In this document: positions 34,421 to 43,824 of the stretch, piece by piece
Position numbering within the stretch: position 1 is the stretch's first letter
Layout: each line of letters opens with the position of its first letter
Source of the DNA: Solibacillus sp. FSL R7-0682
Lineage (GTDB): Bacteria > Bacillota > Bacilli > Bacillales_A > Planococcaceae
Length of the DNA: 64,000 nucleotides
Reading direction: 5' to 3'
Assembly: GCF_038005985.1 (NCBI RefSeq)
Contig: NZ_JBBOUI010000001.1
Span: 763,501 to 827,500 of the forward strand
The notes under the pieces: generated by a model
What the model was told of the DNA's origin: nothing
What the model saw: only the letters and a program-made list of their open reading frames with translations
The model's database searches: none
Program-made: the position numbers and the translations under genes

Positions 34421-35950
34421 ATGGAAATGCAACAGCTTGAACCAAAAAACTCTGGCGCATTTAATAAGTTTTTAAATGTTGTCGAAAAAATAGGTAACAA
34501 ACTACCTCATCCTTTTTTACTATTCTTATATCTTACATTAATTGTAGTCTTTATTTCTTTTATTTTAGGAACAATGCAGGCAACTGTTCTACATCCTAGT
34601 ACGGGAGAAGAAGTTGTTGTTAAGAATCTACTTTCGCAAGAAGGGATTCGTTATATCCTCTCTAATACATTAACAAATTTTACAGGATTTGCGCCACTTG
34701 GGCTTGTATTAACAATGATGTTGGGGATTGGGCTATCTGAAAAAGTTGGGTTATTCTCAGCATTGATGACAAAGGCAATTACAAAAACACCAAAACGAAT
34801 TGTGACATTTATGGTTGTCTTTATCGGAATTTTAGGAAATGTTGCTTCTGATGCAGCTTTCGTAGTCATTCCGCCATTAGCAGCTTTAGTCTTCCTATCC
34901 CTTGGACGTCACCCACTTGCAGGTTTGGCAGCAGGTTTAGCCGGTGCAGGAATTGGCTTTACGGCAAATATTTTAATTGCAGGAACTGACGCATTATTAT
35001 CTGGGATTTCTACTGAAATTGCAAAATCAATTGATCCAAATATTGTTGTTACACCGCTTGATAACTGGTTCTTCATGAGTGCTTCTACGTTCCTACTAGC
35101 TTTTCTTGGAGCAGTCATTACAGATAAATTCGTAGAACCACGATTAGGTGCATATAAAGGTGAGAAAAAAGCATCGAACACAGAATTAACTTCTTTAGAA
35201 AACCGCGCACTTCGTAATACTGGAATTGCAGCTGTTCTTTATATCGGCGTAATTGTTGGGCTTATGGTGATGCCAAATTCACCATTATTAAATGATGATG
35301 GAACGATCTTACGTTCACCATTCTTATCAGGAATTGTACCAATTTTATTTGCATTCTTCTTAATTACAGGGATTACTTATGGTGTCTCTGTTAAGAAAAT
35401 TCAGAAACCTGCGGATGTTCCGAATATTATGGCAGAAGCGATTAAAGATTTATCAAGCTATATCGTTTTAATCTTTATGATTGGCCAATTTATCGGCTAC
35501 TTTAACTGGACAAACATCGCAACATGGATGGCTGTTCATTTAGCGGATTTCTTAATAATGATTAACTTAACGAATGTCTTTGCTGTTGTTCTATTCGTTT
35601 TATTAGTGGCGATTTTAAGTTTATTCATTATAAGTGGTTCAGCATTATGGTCATTAGTAGCGCCAATCTTTGTCCCTACGTTTATGGTACTTGGTTATCA
35701 TCCAGCCTTCATTCAGCTTGCCTATCGTGTTGGAGAATCTTCTACTAACATGGTAACACCATTAAATACGTATTTCGCGATTATTCTTGGTTTCATGCAG
35801 GTTTATAACAAAAAGGCTGGAATTGGAACGCTCATGTCTCTAATGATTCCGTATACAATTGTTTTCTTAATTGCATGGATTATTTTAATGCTTGTGTTTG
35901 TGTTCTTTAATATCCCAATCGGTCCTGGGGTAAATTATTTACTAAACTAG
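34421..35950 (+). CDS. abgT: AbgT-family transporter
   Basis: 509 residues with about eleven to twelve membrane helices and AbgT-family signatures (GNKLPHPFLLFLYL, VASDAAFVVIPPLAALVF, GESSTNMVTPLNTYFAIILG). Family members take up p-aminobenzoyl-glutamate, a folate breakdown product, or export sulfonamide-type drugs. Cotranscription with two M20 peptidases argues for import here. A GGGGG ribosome site lies ahead of ATG 34421. It is followed 13 bases later by the abgA-like gene. Confidence 0.9.
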   Translation: MEMQQLEPKNSGAFNKFLNVVEKIGNKLPHPFLLFLYLTLIVVFISFILGTMQATVLHPSTGEEVVVKNLLSQEGIRYILSNTLTNFTGFAPLGLVLTMMLGIGLSEKVGLFSALMTKAITKTPKRIVTFMVVFIGILGNVASDAAFVVIPPLAALVFLSLGRHPLAGLAAGLAGAGIGFTANILIAGTDALLSGISTEIAKSIDPNIVVTPLDNWFFMSASTFLLAFLGAVITDKFVEPRLGAYKGEKKASNTELTSLENRALRNTGIAAVLYIGVIVGLMVMPNSPLLNDDGTILRSPFLSGIVPILFAFFLITGITYGVSVKKIQKPADVPNIMAEAIKDLSSYIVLIFMIGQFIGYFNWTNIATWMAVHLADFLIMINLTNVFAVVLFVLLVAILSLFIISGSALWSLVAPIFVPTFMVLGYHPAFIQLAYRVGESSTNMVTPLNTYFAIILGFMQVYNKKAGIGTLMSLMIPYTIVFLIAWIILMLVFVFFNIPIGPGVNYLLN

Positions 35951-35963
35951 GGAGTGCTACATC

Positions 35964-37256
35964 ATGACGATAAAGCTATCAGAGGATTATTTAAATACGC
36001 TTATCCAATGGCGGAGGGACTTTCATCAATACCCAGAGCCTGGTTGGTTAGAATTCCGAACGTCAGCTACAATAGCTAATCTATTAGAGGCTTGGGGATT
36101 TGACTTAAAGGTTGGAAAAGAAATTATTGCGGGTGAGCGTCTTGGGCTACCTTCTCAAAACGAGATCGACCACTTTTATCAAGCAGCAAAATTAGCTGGC
36201 GTTTCAACCAAATGGTTAGAAAAAATGGAGGGCGGCTATACAGGTGTGATCGCAACACTTGATAGCGGGAAGCCAGGCCCTACAATTGCCTTTCGTGTTG
36301 ATATCGATGCACTTCCAATTACCGAAGCGTCCGATGTGGCACATGTACCTCAAAAACGAGGCTTCCGTTCGAAAATAGAAGGGTATATGCATGCTTGTGG
36401 CCATGATAGTCATATTACAATTGGTCTCGGTTTAGCTGAGCAACTTATGCTACATAAGGAAAAACTTAAAGGTAAAATAAAAATTATTTTTCAGCCGGCA
36501 GAAGAAGGCGTACGCGGGGGATCTGCAGTCGCTCCCTCTCCGCTTTTAGATGACATTCAATACTTATGTGCACTTCATATTGGAACAGGCATAGCAAAGG
36601 GAACATTTGTTGCAGGAAGTGACGGCTTTTTAGCCACATCCAAATATGATGTAACCTTTACTGGTGTTGCCGCCCATTCAGGCGCCTTCCCAGAACAAGG
36701 GAAAAACGCTTTACTCGCAAGTGCGCAGTCTGTGTTAGCTATTCATAGTCTCCCTGCTCACAGTAGTGGGGCAAGTCGAGTAAATGTGGGAACATTAAAT
36801 GCAGGACTTGGTCGTAATATTGTTCCTTCCATTGCGACAATGCAAGTCGAAGTCCGTGGGGAAACGACAGAAATTAATGACTATTATGAGCAACAGTTAC
36901 TTCATATTTTCCAAGGTGCCGCGCAAATGTATGATGTAAATGTGTCTTATGAAAAGGTTGGCTATGCGATTAGTATTCCATCTGATATAAAGTTAGCTAA
37001 GATTTTAGCAAAAACGGCTAGTCATTTAGACGTTCCTGTCATAGAATATAAAAATTTCAAAGCTGGCTCAGAAGATGCGACCTTTTTAATGAAGCGCGTT
37101 CAGGAAAATGGTGGGCTCGCATGCTATTCCATTATGGGGACACAATTAGCAGCTGGTCACCATAATGAATATTTCGATATAGACGAAGAAGATATGTTAA
37201 CTGCAATAGAAATTTGGTTAAACTCAGTTTTCCAAGTTTATGAGGAGGAGAATTAA
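35964..37256 (+). CDS. abgA: M20 amidohydrolase, aminobenzoyl-glutamate hydrolase subunit A-like
   Basis: 430 residues of the M20 metallopeptidase family. Zinc-ligand motifs include RVDIDALPI, HACGHDSH, QPAEEGVRGG and a late AAGHHNEYFD. AbgA and AbgB together split p-aminobenzoyl-glutamate into p-aminobenzoate and glutamate in E. coli. The order T-A-B here differs from the E. coli A-B-T but the set is the same. Only two bases separate it from the next gene. Substrate could also be another N-acyl amino acid. Confidence 0.85.
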   Translation: MTIKLSEDYLNTLIQWRRDFHQYPEPGWLEFRTSATIANLLEAWGFDLKVGKEIIAGERLGLPSQNEIDHFYQAAKLAGVSTKWLEKMEGGYTGVIATLDSGKPGPTIAFRVDIDALPITEASDVAHVPQKRGFRSKIEGYMHACGHDSHITIGLGLAEQLMLHKEKLKGKIKIIFQPAEEGVRGGSAVAPSPLLDDIQYLCALHIGTGIAKGTFVAGSDGFLATSKYDVTFTGVAAHSGAFPEQGKNALLASAQSVLAIHSLPAHSSGASRVNVGTLNAGLGRNIVPSIATMQVEVRGETTEINDYYEQQLLHIFQGAAQMYDVNVSYEKVGYAISIPSDIKLAKILAKTASHLDVPVIEYKNFKAGSEDATFLMKRVQENGGLACYSIMGTQLAAGHHNEYFDIDEEDMLTAIEIWLNSVFQVYEEEN

Positions 37257-37258
37257 GC

Positions 37259-38707
37259 ATGGAGAGCGTACAACAAGAAGTAGATAATATTCGAGCCAAA
37301 TACGAACAGTCCATTATTAACCTGTCAGACCGTATTTGGGAAATTGCTGAAACACGTTTTCAGGAGCATCAGTCTGTGGAACTGCTCACGGGCTATTTAC
37401 GTGAAATGGGGTTTCATGTAGAAGTAGGAATTGGTGGGCTTGAAACAGCCTTTGTTGCAAAATATGGTTCAACAGGTCCCGTTATCGGTATTTTAGGAGA
37501 ATATGACGCACTACCAGGATTAAATCAAAAACCTGGAACCCCTATTCGTGATGCATTTGTAAATGGTGCAAACGGGCATGGCTGTGGTCATAATCTCCTA
37601 GGTACGGCGGGGATTGCGGCTGTTATGATCATCAAAGAGTTGATTGACCAAGGAAGCGTAAACGGTCAAATTCATTACTATGGCTGTCCAGCAGAAGAGG
37701 GCGGTTCGGGTAAAACCTTTATGGTGCGTGAAGGAGTGTTCAATGATGTGGATTTAGCACTTACATGGCACCCTAATTCCTTCACGGGTATTTTTAGTTT
37801 TTCTTCCTTAGCAAACTATCAAGTATCATTTGAGTTTGAAGGGATTGCTTCTCATGCAGCCAACTCTCCTGATTTAGGGCGGAGTGCACTAGATGCTGTA
37901 GAGATAATGAGTGTAGGTGTAAACTATTTACGTGAACATATTCCTACAAGCGCTAAATTACATTATGCGGTAACAAACACTGGTGGAAGATCGCCAAATG
38001 TCGTGCAATCACAAGCAGAAGTACTTTACTTAATTCGTGGCAAGGATATTGCAGAGGTAGACGATGTTTATAAACGGGTAGTGAAAATTGCTGAAGGTGC
38101 TGCTTTAATGACTGAAACAAAGGTAAAGGTGAAATTTGATAAAGCTTGTTCGAATTATTTACCAAATGACACGTTAAATAAGGTAGTGTTTAAAAATCTT
38201 CAAAAGGTTGGATTACCAAGCTATAATGAGGAAGAGTTAAAGTATGCGAAGGAGATGGTGGCAACTTTGTCACCGAACGAAATTGCATCTGCAAAACAGG
38301 AAGTAAAAAAACTTGCAGGCTCAATGGAAGACACGCTTCGAATTGACGATTTAACTACTCCGTTCTTTGAAGAAATCATCCCATATGAACAGTCCAAATT
38401 AACGATGGCTGGATCGACGGATGTTGCGGATGTAAGCTGGGTAGTACCTACCGCTCAATTCTTTACGACTTGCTTTGTCTTTGGTACGCCACTTCACACA
38501 TGGCAGCTAGTGTCACAAGGGAAAACAAGCTTAGCCCATAAAGGCTTACTATACGCTGGTGAAGTATTAGCATTAAGCGCAATCGAGCTTTTTGAAAATC
38601 CAGAACTTATTATCGAAGCAAAAAAAGAATTACTCGAACAAACGAAGGGTCAGTATGTAAATCCTATTCCTCCAATGATTAAGCCGAATGCACTTGGAGA
38701 AGCATAA
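37259..38707 (+). CDS. abgB: M20 amidohydrolase, aminobenzoyl-glutamate hydrolase subunit B-like
   Basis: 482 residues, M20 family with GEYDALPGL, NGHGCGHNLLG, CPAEEGGSGK and TWHP; these metal-binding and catalytic segments are intact. It is longer than subunit A, as in AbgB. The start ATG 37259 follows GAGGAGAAT, two bases after the abgA stop. It is the last gene of the operon, closed by a strong terminator. Confidence 0.88.
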   Translation: MESVQQEVDNIRAKYEQSIINLSDRIWEIAETRFQEHQSVELLTGYLREMGFHVEVGIGGLETAFVAKYGSTGPVIGILGEYDALPGLNQKPGTPIRDAFVNGANGHGCGHNLLGTAGIAAVMIIKELIDQGSVNGQIHYYGCPAEEGGSGKTFMVREGVFNDVDLALTWHPNSFTGIFSFSSLANYQVSFEFEGIASHAANSPDLGRSALDAVEIMSVGVNYLREHIPTSAKLHYAVTNTGGRSPNVVQSQAEVLYLIRGKDIAEVDDVYKRVVKIAEGAALMTETKVKVKFDKACSNYLPNDTLNKVVFKNLQKVGLPSYNEEELKYAKEMVATLSPNEIASAKQEVKKLAGSMEDTLRIDDLTTPFFEEIIPYEQSKLTMAGSTDVADVSWVVPTAQFFTTCFVFGTPLHTWQLVSQGKTSLAHKGLLYAGEVLALSAIELFENPELIIEAKKELLEQTKGQYVNPIPPMIKPNALGEA

Positions 38708-38728
38708 ATAAATAGATTTAGAGAATTA

Positions 38729-38766
38729 AACTACCTAGGGATGTGTGAAGCCCTAGGTAGTTTTTG
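38729..38766 (+). terminator. Terminator of abgTAB
   Basis: AACTACCTAGGG and CCCTAGGTAGTT make a perfect 12-bp stem with a ten-base loop, followed by Ts. Confidence 0.88.
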
Positions 38767-38951
38767 CTTAATTTCAATTTATTATTGATAGGGGGAATTT
38801 AGGTACACGTCTATGATAAATAGAACTAATTTATATAAAACGTGCCTATCAACTCTATTATACTTCTCTGTTTATACTAAGTAATTTATCCAACCCCATA
38901 ACAAAATAAGAGCATAAGATAGATTATCAAATTGAAGGGAGGGAATTATTT

Positions 38952-39365
38952 ATGGCAAGAATTACTTCAGGACCATTTGTTGTGCCTAGATCTGTGGATG
39001 GGACGAATAATGGGGTAGTAGAATTCCTGTTAATCGGTATGGATAACGTGGCAAATCGTAGAGTAGCTGCAACTGTAATAGTATATGTTTGTGATACTTC
39101 AGATTTATATCCTGCTACACCACAAGAAGTTGAAATTTTCCGTCAGCGAGTAGTTATACCAGCTAGGGATGGCGCGGTTTTAAGAGTAAATGCTGGTCCA
39201 AATACGTTTACTGCTAATACTATGCTCCGTGTTGTAGTTGATGGTAATACAGAAGCGGATGAAGCAAATGGTATTGTAGTTGCTTTATGGGGTGGTAAAG
39301 CGGATGGGCGTGCAGCAACGTCAATGATCTTCAAGCATGAAGAATTTATAGAAATTGAAAGTTAG
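38952..39365 (+). CDS. Hypothetical beta-rich protein, 137 residues
   Basis: 137 residues (starts MARITSGPFVVP) with no signal peptide or membrane segment. It is rich in valine, alanine, threonine and glycine in alternating patterns (AATVIVYVCD, RVVIPARDGAVLRVNAG, TMLRVVVDGN), suggesting a beta-sandwich. The ribosome site GGGAGGGAA precedes ATG 38952. It stands alone. Similar small beta proteins occur as spore or cell-surface components in Bacillales, but I do not recognise this one. Confidence 0.7.
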   Translation: MARITSGPFVVPRSVDGTNNGVVEFLLIGMDNVANRRVAATVIVYVCDTSDLYPATPQEVEIFRQRVVIPARDGAVLRVNAGPNTFTANTMLRVVVDGNTEADEANGIVVALWGGKADGRAATSMIFKHEEFIEIES

Positions 39366-39570
39366 CAAACAGAATAAATGGAAGTCTGCTTTGTAACTTG
39401 TTAAATTCATCTTTTCAATTGACTCAAGTAAACAGTGATGTTTTTACCTCGACAAACCGCTAGGAACGATTATGAGTGTAGTGACAGGGATATTTTTGCA
39501 CATAGTGATGGGCTTTAATCTAGGGGTTGGGTTAGTCAATTTAATTCACGGAAATAGTTGAGTTGGTTGA

Positions 39571-39650
39571 TTATTGTGCTCCCTATTAGGTAGACAGATA
39601 AAATTAAAATCTGTTTTTCTAATAGGGAGTTTTTTCATGTCAAAAATGTA
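39571..39650 (+). mobile_element. Relic of an IS3-type left end
   Basis: CTCCCTATTAG (39579-39589) and CTAATAGGGAG (39619-39629) enclose an inner pair ACAGAT/ATCTGT, followed by six Ts and then ATGTCAAAAATG. This copies the plan of the complete element's left end at 31,461-31,510: an outer stem, a TAGACA-type inner sequence, T6, and a reading frame that also begins MSK. Here the frame stops after about ten codons. It probably is a decayed solo end; as a hairpin it can still act as a terminator. Nothing else is seen in the 350-base gap. Confidence 0.5.
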
Positions 39651-39717
39651 TTATCACCAATGTTTCGATTGATAGTTGCGTACCCTTTATCAAGTTGGAG
39701 GAATAATTCGCCCTTGA

Positions 39718-41385
39718 TTATGATTTAGCAACTGTTTTTTCTTCCTCTTGAAGTTGACGCCATAAAATTTTCCCGCTGCTTGTTGTTGGGAAGCGATCGC
39801 GGAATTCTACGAGCCGTGGGTATTTATACGCAGCCATTTGCGTCTTTGACCAGTCGATAATATCTTGCTCGGTTACTGTACCTTTTGCTTCTTCATTCAA
39901 AATAACGAATGCTTTAACATTTTCACCACGGATTTCATCGGGTATTCCGACAACACATGCTTGCTGAACGGCAGGATGCTTATAGAGCACTGTTTCTACT
40001 TCTGTTGGCCAAACTTTAAAGCCGGCCGCGTTAATCATTCGTTTGACACGGTCTACGATGAAGTAGTAGCCTTCCTCATCCACCTTTGCGATATCACCTG
40101 TTCGGAAGTATTGCTCGCCGTTTATTTCAACAAAGCAATCTTGATTTTCCGCGTCACGATTATAGTAGCCGTTAAATAGCTGCGGACCGCGTACAATAAT
40201 TTCACCCTCCTCACCGACAGATACTTCCTGTAACGTAATAGGGTCGATAATGAGTGATTCAACACCGAAAGAAGGAATGCCTAAGCACTGCATTTTCGGG
40301 CGATCAGGAGGGTTGAAATGCGTTTGCGATGCTGTTTCGGATAAACCATAGCCTTCCACGTAACGTAAGCCTGTCAGTTCATATAGTTTTTCACCAACGA
40401 CAGCAGGTAGTACAGCACCGCCACCACCAGTAAGCTTCAATTGGGAAATATCATACTGTACATAGTTTGGATTTGATAAGAAATCGATTAGCATCGTGCT
40501 AATATTAATCCAGTGCGAAACGCCGCATGCTTGCATGAGCTGACCAGCTGTATCACGGTGCCAGCGTGTCATAATGACAATTGCAGAACCACCATAAATT
40601 GGCGTATTCATACAATGAATCATCCCCATAATATGGAACAGTGGTAATGCTGCAAGTGATACAGAATTTGATGTATACGTCGCCCAGTGGAACGCGCCTA
40701 AAGTATTCGCCTGGATTGTTTTATTTGTATGCACACAGCCTTTAGGCAAGCTTGTCGTACCAGATGTATAGGGTAATACGATAATATCATCGCTGACACC
40801 TGTAAATGGTGATGGAATCAATTTCTTTTTTAATATAGTTTGCCATACATGGTCATTTTCCAATGGTTGCGGAGCTGTGAGTACTTCGGGCGGCAATTCG
40901 CCCACAACATGTGCAGGAGCGATATAGTCGTAATACGCTGCGACAACAATATGCTCAAGTGTTGTCGTTTGCTTTAATGGTGCTACTTTTATTAATAGCT
41001 CTTGCCCGATAATAGCATGTTTAATTTGGCAATCTTGTACATAGAATGCTAATTCCTCCGTTGTACACATGGCGTTAATCGGTACAACAATCCCGCGTAC
41101 GCGTAAAATAGCGTAGTAGGCAATTACGAATTGTGGGGAATTTTGCATAAATAATAACACTTTATCGCCAGGCTTGACACCAAGCTCCTGCTCTAAGTAA
41201 CCAGCAACATATGTTACTTGCTCTAATATGCTTGCGTAAGTGTAACTTGCTCCATAGTAGTAAATCGCGTCCTTATTCGGATATTTTTTTGCGGTAATTT
41301 CAAGGTTTTCATATATCGTTGTTTCTGGAATTGCTAATACTTTTGATACGCGACTTGGCCAAAATTTAAAATGCTGTGTACCCAT
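39718..41385 (-). CDS. Acyl-CoA synthetase (AMP-forming)
   Basis: 555 residues of the ANL superfamily. The ATP-binding motif YTSGTTSLPKG, the adenylate motif GYGLSETAS and the YFRTGDIA hinge region are visible, and the C-terminal catalytic lysine lies in SSGKILWR. It activates a fatty or related carboxylic acid to its CoA ester through an acyl-adenylate. It is the last gene of the five-gene acyl-CoA operon, 22 bases after the phosphotransferase-like gene. Substrate chain length is not evident. Confidence 0.9.
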   Translation of the reverse strand: MGTQHFKFWPSRVSKVLAIPETTIYENLEITAKKYPNKDAIYYYGASYTYASILEQVTYVAGYLEQELGVKPGDKVLLFMQNSPQFVIAYYAILRVRGIVVPINAMCTTEELAFYVQDCQIKHAIIGQELLIKVAPLKQTTTLEHIVVAAYYDYIAPAHVVGELPPEVLTAPQPLENDHVWQTILKKKLIPSPFTGVSDDIIVLPYTSGTTSLPKGCVHTNKTIQANTLGAFHWATYTSNSVSLAALPLFHIMGMIHCMNTPIYGGSAIVIMTRWHRDTAGQLMQACGVSHWINISTMLIDFLSNPNYVQYDISQLKLTGGGGAVLPAVVGEKLYELTGLRYVEGYGLSETASQTHFNPPDRPKMQCLGIPSFGVESLIIDPITLQEVSVGEEGEIIVRGPQLFNGYYNRDAENQDCFVEINGEQYFRTGDIAKVDEEGYYFIVDRVKRMINAAGFKVWPTEVETVLYKHPAVQQACVVGIPDEIRGENVKAFVILNEEAKGTVTEQDIIDWSKTQMAAYKYPRLVEFRDRFPTTSSGKILWRQLQEEEKTVAKS

Positions 41386-41407
41386 TTTCCATCTCCCTTG
41401 TTATGAA

Positions 41408-42460
41408 TTACTTTGTCACCGTCATTAACGCATACTTCATTAAATTATCTACTAGTACACCGAGCTGGGCAAAGCGCGGGTCATTCGTTTGCCCCTTTTT
41501 ATAACGCGCATAAATTTGTTGCCCGATTACGGCTAATTTAAAATACGCAAATGTTAAATAGAAATCGATATTGGACATGTCACGACCGCTTTTTTCGGCA
41601 TAGGCTTGCACAAATTGAGCTCTAGTATAAAAGCCTTCTAACACTGTGACAGGCGGTTTGCCTAGTGCTGCTTTTAGTAATGGGGGATCATCTGCCTGTA
41701 GCCAATAGCATAATGCAACGCCAACATCTGCAAGCGGGTCCCCAACCGTCGTCATTTCCCAATCAAATAGACCGGTCACTTGTTCAAAGTCATCGGAAAA
41801 CATCATATTATTTAGTTTGTAATCGTAATGAATCACAGTTGCCTCTGACTGTGCTGGAATATGTGTCAGTAACCATATTTTTAGCTGCTCTACCTCAGCG
41901 ATATCAGCGGTTTTCGCACGCTCATAACGACCAATCCAGCCTACTACCTGGCGTTCCATAAACCCATCTGGTTTCGTCATCGAAGCGAGTGCCGTCTTCG
42001 TATAATCAATCGCATGCAAGTCAACTAATGTCTCGACCATCATCTTAGATATCCGCTGTCCGATTTCTGGTGAGTACGAGACATGCTCGGGAAATTCTGT
42101 ATCAAGGACGATGCCTTTTCGACGTTCCATTACAAAAAATGGACTGCCAACTACAGACCTATCATTGGAAAATACGTACGGCTTTGGAATGGCAGGAAAT
42201 ACACTATAGAGCGATGTTAAAATGGCATGCTCTCGTTCCATATCATGCGCTTTTGGTGCGATTGGTCCATGCGGTGGACGACGCAGTACTGCTTCAAAAT
42301 CAGCACATCGAATTAAATACGTTAAATTAGAGTGTCCTGTTCCAAATTGCTCAATGTCAACTGGTGCATCGGGTAGTTCTGCTATATGTGCATGCAAAAA
42401 TCGTGCAATGCGTGCTACATCTAACTCCTCACCATTACGTACTGCGATTGTATCCTTCAT
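41408..42460 (-). CDS. APH-family phosphotransferase, acyl-CoA-dehydrogenase-associated
   Basis: 350 residues of the aminoglycoside/choline kinase-like fold: FGTGHSNLTYLI, EFEAVLRRPP-like segment, VIHYDYKLNNMMF (catalytic loop) and GLFDWEMTTVGDPLADV. Such proteins resemble the N-terminal kinase domain of mammalian ACAD10/11, which phosphorylates 4-hydroxy acyl-CoAs, and are regularly coded next to acyl-CoA dehydrogenases, as here. I take ATG 42460, eight bases after GAGGAG; an upstream GTG at 42466 is too near that site. The start overlaps the end region of the TetR gene by spacing only. Confidence 0.85.
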   Translation of the reverse strand: MKDTIAVRNGEELDVARIARFLHAHIAELPDAPVDIEQFGTGHSNLTYLIRCADFEAVLRRPPHGPIAPKAHDMEREHAILTSLYSVFPAIPKPYVFSNDRSVVGSPFFVMERRKGIVLDTEFPEHVSYSPEIGQRISKMMVETLVDLHAIDYTKTALASMTKPDGFMERQVVGWIGRYERAKTADIAEVEQLKIWLLTHIPAQSEATVIHYDYKLNNMMFSDDFEQVTGLFDWEMTTVGDPLADVGVALCYWLQADDPPLLKAALGKPPVTVLEGFYTRAQFVQAYAEKSGRDMSNIDFYLTFAYFKLAVIGQQIYARYKKGQTNDPRFAQLGVLVDNLMKYALMTVTK

Positions 42461-42462
42461 AT

Positions 42463-43038
42463 TCACATCTCCTCACTAGTTGGTACTACGCCATGTAAAA
42501 TTAAATCGACAAAAATAATTGTTAACTGCTTTGGCGAAATTTCCCCAGCTGGGTGGTACCATTGATAGCTCCAGTTTGTCATGCCTAGTATGGCAAAAGA
42601 GAGCATGTCTGTTTGTAGCTGTGTCCGAAACTCTCCTGTTTCGATACCTTGCTGTAAAATATGAACAATTCGTTGGCGGAATGTATCGCGCTTTTCACGA
42701 ATTTGTGCTGCATGTCGGTGATCTAAATGCCGAATTTCACGGAAAAAAACACGTCCTTCAGCGCCTTTTTGCTCTATATCAGTTAGTAACAAATAAACAG
42801 TAGCCTCTAACTTTTCTCGATTTGTTTTCACATTAACGACAGCTTTAGCCTGGCGCGCAAGTAAATCCGTAATATAGTCGTCATGAATATCCATGAGCAA
42901 TTGTTCTTTACTTGAAAAGTAGTAATAAAACGTTCCTTTTGTGACGTCCAATGAATCGACGATATCTTGAATGGATGTAGCAGAAAAACCCTTTTTTTCG
43001 AATAGTAAAATGCTATTATCGATAATTTTTTGTTTCAT
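42463..43038 (-). CDS. TetR-family transcriptional regulator
   Basis: 191 residues with an N-terminal TetR helix-turn-helix (GFSATSIQDIVDSLDVTKGTFYYYFSSKEQLL) shown by its pattern around SIQDI and TFYYYF. The C-terminal domain is helical and presumably binds an acyl-CoA. It is embedded in the operon it probably represses; the palindrome upstream of the acyl-CoA dehydrogenase is a good candidate operator. AGGAGG is six bases before ATG 43038. Confidence 0.9.
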   Translation of the reverse strand: MKQKIIDNSILLFEKKGFSATSIQDIVDSLDVTKGTFYYYFSSKEQLLMDIHDDYITDLLARQAKAVVNVKTNREKLEATVYLLLTDIEQKGAEGRVFFREIRHLDHRHAAQIREKRDTFRQRIVHILQQGIETGEFRTQLQTDMLSFAILGMTNWSYQWYHPAGEISPKQLTIIFVDLILHGVVPTSEEM

Positions 43039-43047
43039 TTGGTCCTC

Positions 43048-43824
43048 CTATAAGGCACTGACACCGCCATCTACGACCAATACATCACCTGTAACATAGT
43101 CAGAGGCAGCAGAGGCTAAGTAAACAGCCGCGCCTTTTAAATCTTGATCATTACCCAATCGTTTCAATGGTGTTAATGTTAGAATTTGCTCCTTGCCGTA
43201 TTCGATTAATTGGCTCGACATTTTTGTTGGGAAGAAGCCCGGTGCAATCGCATTGACGCAAATATTATGACGCCCCCATTTCACTGCCAAGTCCTGCGTA
43301 AAGGTTATGACAGCGCCTTTACTCGTGTTATAAGCAATCGTTTGCATAAATTCTGGTGTACCACCGAAGCCTGCAATAGAGGCAATATTAATGATTTTGC
43401 CTTGTTTTTGTGAAATCATTACTTTGCCGACTTCCTGACTCATTAAGAAGGTGCCGGTTACGTTAATATTCATCACCTTATCCCAAGCTTCCTTTGCCAT
43501 ATTTTCCACCTTATCTGCCCAGGAAGTGCCGCTATTGTTAACTAAAATATCAATTGTGCCGAATGCCTCGACCGCTTTGGCTACAACATCTTTTACATCT
43601 TCAGGGTTTGTCACATCACAGGCAAGAGCTATTGTTTTCACTGGAAATACTTGCGCGATTTCATCTGCTACTTCCTGGCATGCCTGCTGATTGCGTGAGC
43701 AGAGCACTAAGTTTGCGATGCCTGCTTCGGCAAAGCCTTGTGCAATTTGAGCACCTAAGCCTCGTCCACCACCTGTAATAATGGCTGTTTTACCCGTTAA
43801 TTTAAATAGCTCTAAAACGCTCAT
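43048..43824 (-). CDS. Short-chain dehydrogenase/reductase of the acyl-CoA operon
   Basis: 258 residues, classical [11 protein letters not shown] cofactor motif near residue 17, NNSG near 95, catalytic serine in NIASIAG and YNTSK. It probably oxidises a 3-hydroxyacyl intermediate in the pathway. The start overlaps the dehydrogenase stop (ATGA), and nine bases separate its stop from the TetR start. Confidence 0.9.
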   Translation of the reverse strand: MSVLELFKLTGKTAIITGGGRGLGAQIAQGFAEAGIANLVLCSRNQQACQEVADEIAQVFPVKTIALACDVTNPEDVKDVVAKAVEAFGTIDILVNNSGTSWADKVENMAKEAWDKVMNINVTGTFLMSQEVGKVMISQKQGKIINIASIAGFGGTPEFMQTIAYNTSKGAVITFTQDLAVKWGRHNICVNAIAPGFFPTKMSSQLIEYGKEQILTLTPLKRLGNDQDLKGAAVYLASAASDYVTGDVLVVDGGVSAL

